Shown here one piece after another: positions 4,320-6,183 of a stretch of 6,183 bases of DNA. The position numbers were made by a program, and so were the translations under genes. This DNA comes from Erysipelothrix sp. (GTDB taxonomy: Bacteria; Bacillota_I; Bacilli_A; Erysipelotrichales; Erysipelotrichaceae). The stretch covers positions 1 to 6,183 of the forward strand of contig JAAYNU010000089.1 of the NCBI GenBank assembly GCA_012520695.1. Direction: 5' to 3'. Positions within the stretch are counted from its first letter, which is position 1. Every line of letters starts with the position of its first letter. The notes beneath the pieces are model-generated. The model had not been told where the DNA came from. It worked only from the letters and a program-made list of their open reading frames with translations, and made no database searches.

Positions 4320-6071
4320 TTAAACATTCTCTTTAGTTTTTGGAACAATCTTCAAGTGAAGATCTTCCAATTGTTTTGGAGTTGCAAGGCTTGGAGCATT
4401 TGTAAGTGGGCAACGTGCTGAAGCATTCTTAGGAAACGCGATAACATCACGAATCGTATTTGAATGAGTTAGAGCCATTGCATAACGGTCAAGACCGAAC
4501 GCAATCCCACCATGAGGTGGCGTACCGTATTTAAATGCATCCACAAAGAAACCAAAGCGAGCTTGGATTTCTTCATCAGTAAATCCAATAAGACTGAACA
4601 TCTTCTCTTGAAGATCTTGATTATGAATACGCATGGATCCACCCGCAATTTCAAAACCATTTAAGACAAGGTCATATGCTTGCGCAGTAACACCCAATGG
4701 ATCAGTATCAAGAAGTGCTACATGGTCTTCTTTAGGAGCTGTAAAGGGATGGTGACGAGCAACAAGGCCTTCGTCGCCCATTTCAAACATTGGGAAATCA
4801 GTAACCCAGCAATACGCGAAGGCATCTTTTGGAACCATATCAAATGCATTCGCAAGACCCAATCGTAATGCACCAATTGCGATACATGTTTCTTCCCACT
4901 CACCAGAACCGATGAACACAACGTCCCCGACTTCAAGATCGTATTCTTTAACCATGAGTTGGTACTCATTGTCTGTAATGAACTTCGCAGCTGAACCATT
5001 AAATCCAGCCTCTTCTACCTTAAGAACAACCAATCCCTTAAGACCGTAAGTCTTCACAAGATCTGTATACTTATCAATTGTTTTACGCGTAAACTGTTCT
5101 GCTTGTCCCTTAAGCACAAGACCCTTCAGTACTCCACCACCTGATAATGTATCTGAGAATACTTTAAATTCCGATTGACGGAAAACACGACCGAAATCTT
5201 GTAAGAAGAATTCGAAACGCATATCCGGTTTATCACTACCGTAGACATTCAATGCATCATAGAATGCGATGTGAGGAATGGCTGGTTTAGGTGCTTCTAA
5301 TACATTCACCATAACATTATTCACAACACCCTCCACAAGTTCCATAAACTGTTCCTGTGATAAGAAAGATGCTTCGATATCGACTTGAGTAAAGTCAAGT
5401 TGACGGTCCGCTCTAAGATCCTCATCTCTGAAGCAACGAGCAACTTGGTAGTAACGCTCCAAGCCACCAATCATTAACATCTGTTTGAAGATTTGTGGTG
5501 ATTGAGCTAAAGCATAGAATTCCCCTTCATGAACACGAGATGGTACTAAGTACTCACGTGCACCTTCTGGTGTTGATTTAGTAAGCATTGGTGTTTCGAT
5601 ATCAATGAAACCTAAGTCCTCTAAGGAGTTACGCATTTCACGAACAATACGAGCACGCTTCATTAAACGCTCTTGCATTATCGGTCTTCTTAAATCAAGG
5701 TAACGATACTTAAGACGTGTGTCTTCTAAAGCATCTGTTTCATCCGCAATAATCATTGGCGTTTGAGCTGCTTTATTGATGATGGTAACTTCCAATACAT
5801 CAATCTCAACATCTCCTGTAAGCATTTTAGGGTTTTTATCCTGGCGCTCGCGCACAGTTCCCTTAACTGAAATCACAAACTCACTTCTGAGTTCTTGAAC
5901 GATTGGATATTCGTCATGATTCACAACCAACTGAACTAATCCTGATCGGTCTCGTAAATCAATAAAGTTGATTGAACCAAAGTTTCTTCGCTTTGATACC
6001 CAACCTACAAGTTCTACTTCTTCACCAACATGTTCAATTCTTAACGTTCCATTATGATGTGTTCTATTCAT
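4320..6071 (-). CDS. aspS: Aspartyl-tRNA synthetase
   Basis: This 583-residue class II synthetase charges tRNA-Asp with aspartate. Its length and domain order are those of bacterial AspRS: an N-terminal OB-fold anticodon-binding domain (about 1-105, with VELVGWVSKRRNFGSINFIDLRDRSG), then the catalytic core with QSPQIFKQMLM at 190-200 and motif 2 FRDEDLRADRQLDFTQVDIE at 214-233. The bacterial GAD insertion domain lies roughly at 290-415, followed by RHHPFTAP at 439-446 and motif 3 GIAFGLDRYAMAL (522-534, Arg529). The C-terminal FPKNASARCPLTNAPS matches the family. Phe31 occupies a position where discriminating enzymes usually have Leu and non-discriminating ones His, so tRNA specificity cannot be read from it. 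The gene starts one base after the hisS stop, with GGGG inside the hisS end as a weak ribosome site, so translation is probably coupled. An intrinsic terminator follows. Confidence 0.98.
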   Translation of the reverse strand: MNRTHHNGTLRIEHVGEEVELVGWVSKRRNFGSINFIDLRDRSGLVQLVVNHDEYPIVQELRSEFVISVKGTVRERQDKNPKMLTGDVEIDVLEVTIINKAAQTPMIIADETDALEDTRLKYRYLDLRRPIMQERLMKRARIVREMRNSLEDLGFIDIETPMLTKSTPEGAREYLVPSRVHEGEFYALAQSPQIFKQMLMIGGLERYYQVARCFRDEDLRADRQLDFTQVDIEASFLSQEQFMELVEGVVNNVMVNVLEAPKPAIPHIAFYDALNVYGSDKPDMRFEFFLQDFGRVFRQSEFKVFSDTLSGGGVLKGLVLKGQAEQFTRKTIDKYTDLVKTYGLKGLVVLKVEEAGFNGSAAKFITDNEYQLMVKEYDLEVGDVVFIGSGEWEETCIAIGALRLGLANAFDMVPKDAFAYCWVTDFPMFEMGDEGLVARHHPFTAPKEDHVALLDTDPLGVTAQAYDLVLNGFEIAGGSMRIHNQDLQEKMFSLIGFTDEEIQARFGFFVDAFKYGTPPHGGIAFGLDRYAMALTHSNTIRDVIAFPKNASARCPLTNAPSLATPKQLEDLHLKIVPKTKENV

Positions 6072-6072
6072 T

Positions 6073-6183
6073 TTATATACCCCATTTTTCTAATTGTAAT
6101 GCCACGTCCGAAACAGGTATTGTAACTTGTTCCTTCGTAGCTTGATTTTTTAAGTTCACCTGGCCATTTGAGCGTTCTTCTCC
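6073..6183 (-). CDS. hisS: Histidyl-tRNA synthetase, C-terminal end only
   Basis: Only the last 36 codons and the TAA (6075-6073) are in the window; the rest lies beyond the right edge. The fragment reads GEEERSNG-like at its start (GEERSNGQVNLKNQATKEQ), followed by VTIPVSDVALQLEKWGI. This resembles the end of the HisRS anticodon-binding domain, where a G..E...G.V.LKN..T.EQ..V strand pair is followed by a last helix. The adjacency supports it: hisS directly before aspS is a standard Firmicutes pair, often preceded by a T-box leader that would be outside this window. One base separates its stop from the aspS ATG. The identification rests on this short tail plus gene order. Confidence 0.85.
   Translation of the reverse strand, partial: GEERSNGQVNLKNQATKEQVTIPVSDVALQLEKWGI

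Noticed and set aside
4718..4999. Minus-strand open frame of 93 codons inside aspS.
   Set aside because: It lies wholly inside the conserved AspRS frame and has no supporting signals.
1..6183. CRISPR arrays, insertion sequences, tRNA genes and phage attachment sites.
   Set aside because: I saw no regularly spaced repeats, transposase motifs, cloverleaf sequences or flanking direct repeats on either strand.

Overview
This 6.2 kb window comes from a low-GC Gram-positive (Firmicutes) chromosome. The evidence is the strong AAGGAGG ribosome sites, the infC-rpmI-rplT operon behind an L20-type attenuator leader, the ATT start of infC, the hisS-aspS pair and a VanY-type cell-wall peptidase. The protein sequences suggest the Erysipelotrichales/Erysipelothrix side of the phylum, but that is an impression from memory and not a search result. 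Every supported gene lies on the minus strand, so transcription runs from high to low coordinates.

Reading in the direction of transcription, the window opens with the last 36 codons of hisS (histidyl-tRNA synthetase). One base later comes complete aspS (aspartyl-tRNA synthetase). A strong intrinsic terminator at 4286-4313 closes that unit. An extended -10 promoter (4237-4266) then drives a 66-residue, very basic protein of unknown function, whose stop codon is built into a second intrinsic terminator (3991-4017). Immediately beyond it sit three closely spaced genes: a membrane-anchored VanY-family D,D-/L,D-carboxypeptidase, a DUF1361 polytopic membrane protein, and a HEAT-like helical-repeat protein. 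The DUF1361 gene appears to carry a single-base frameshift near 2632-2635: its last transmembrane helix is intact in another frame and runs to a stop at 2520, just before the next gene.

A consensus sigma-A promoter with an A/T-rich upstream tract (1711-1765) starts the translation-factor/ribosomal-protein operon. Its roughly 140-nt leader contains two mutually exclusive helices, an antiterminator pairing and a terminator hairpin with a U run, as in the L20 leader of Firmicutes. infC (IF3) begins at an ATT codon at 1560-1562, and rpmI (L35) and rplT (L20) follow. A MarR-family regulator resembling FabT, the fatty-acid synthesis repressor, begins two bases after rplT and leaves the window at its left edge.

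Most of the window is ordinary housekeeping DNA. I do not see a new multi-gene defence or mobile system. The points most worth a second look are the split DUF1361 gene, the terminator jammed against vanY, the attachment of a FabT-like regulator to the L20 operon, and the unrecognised small basic protein. No stretch longer than 300 bases lacks a gene.
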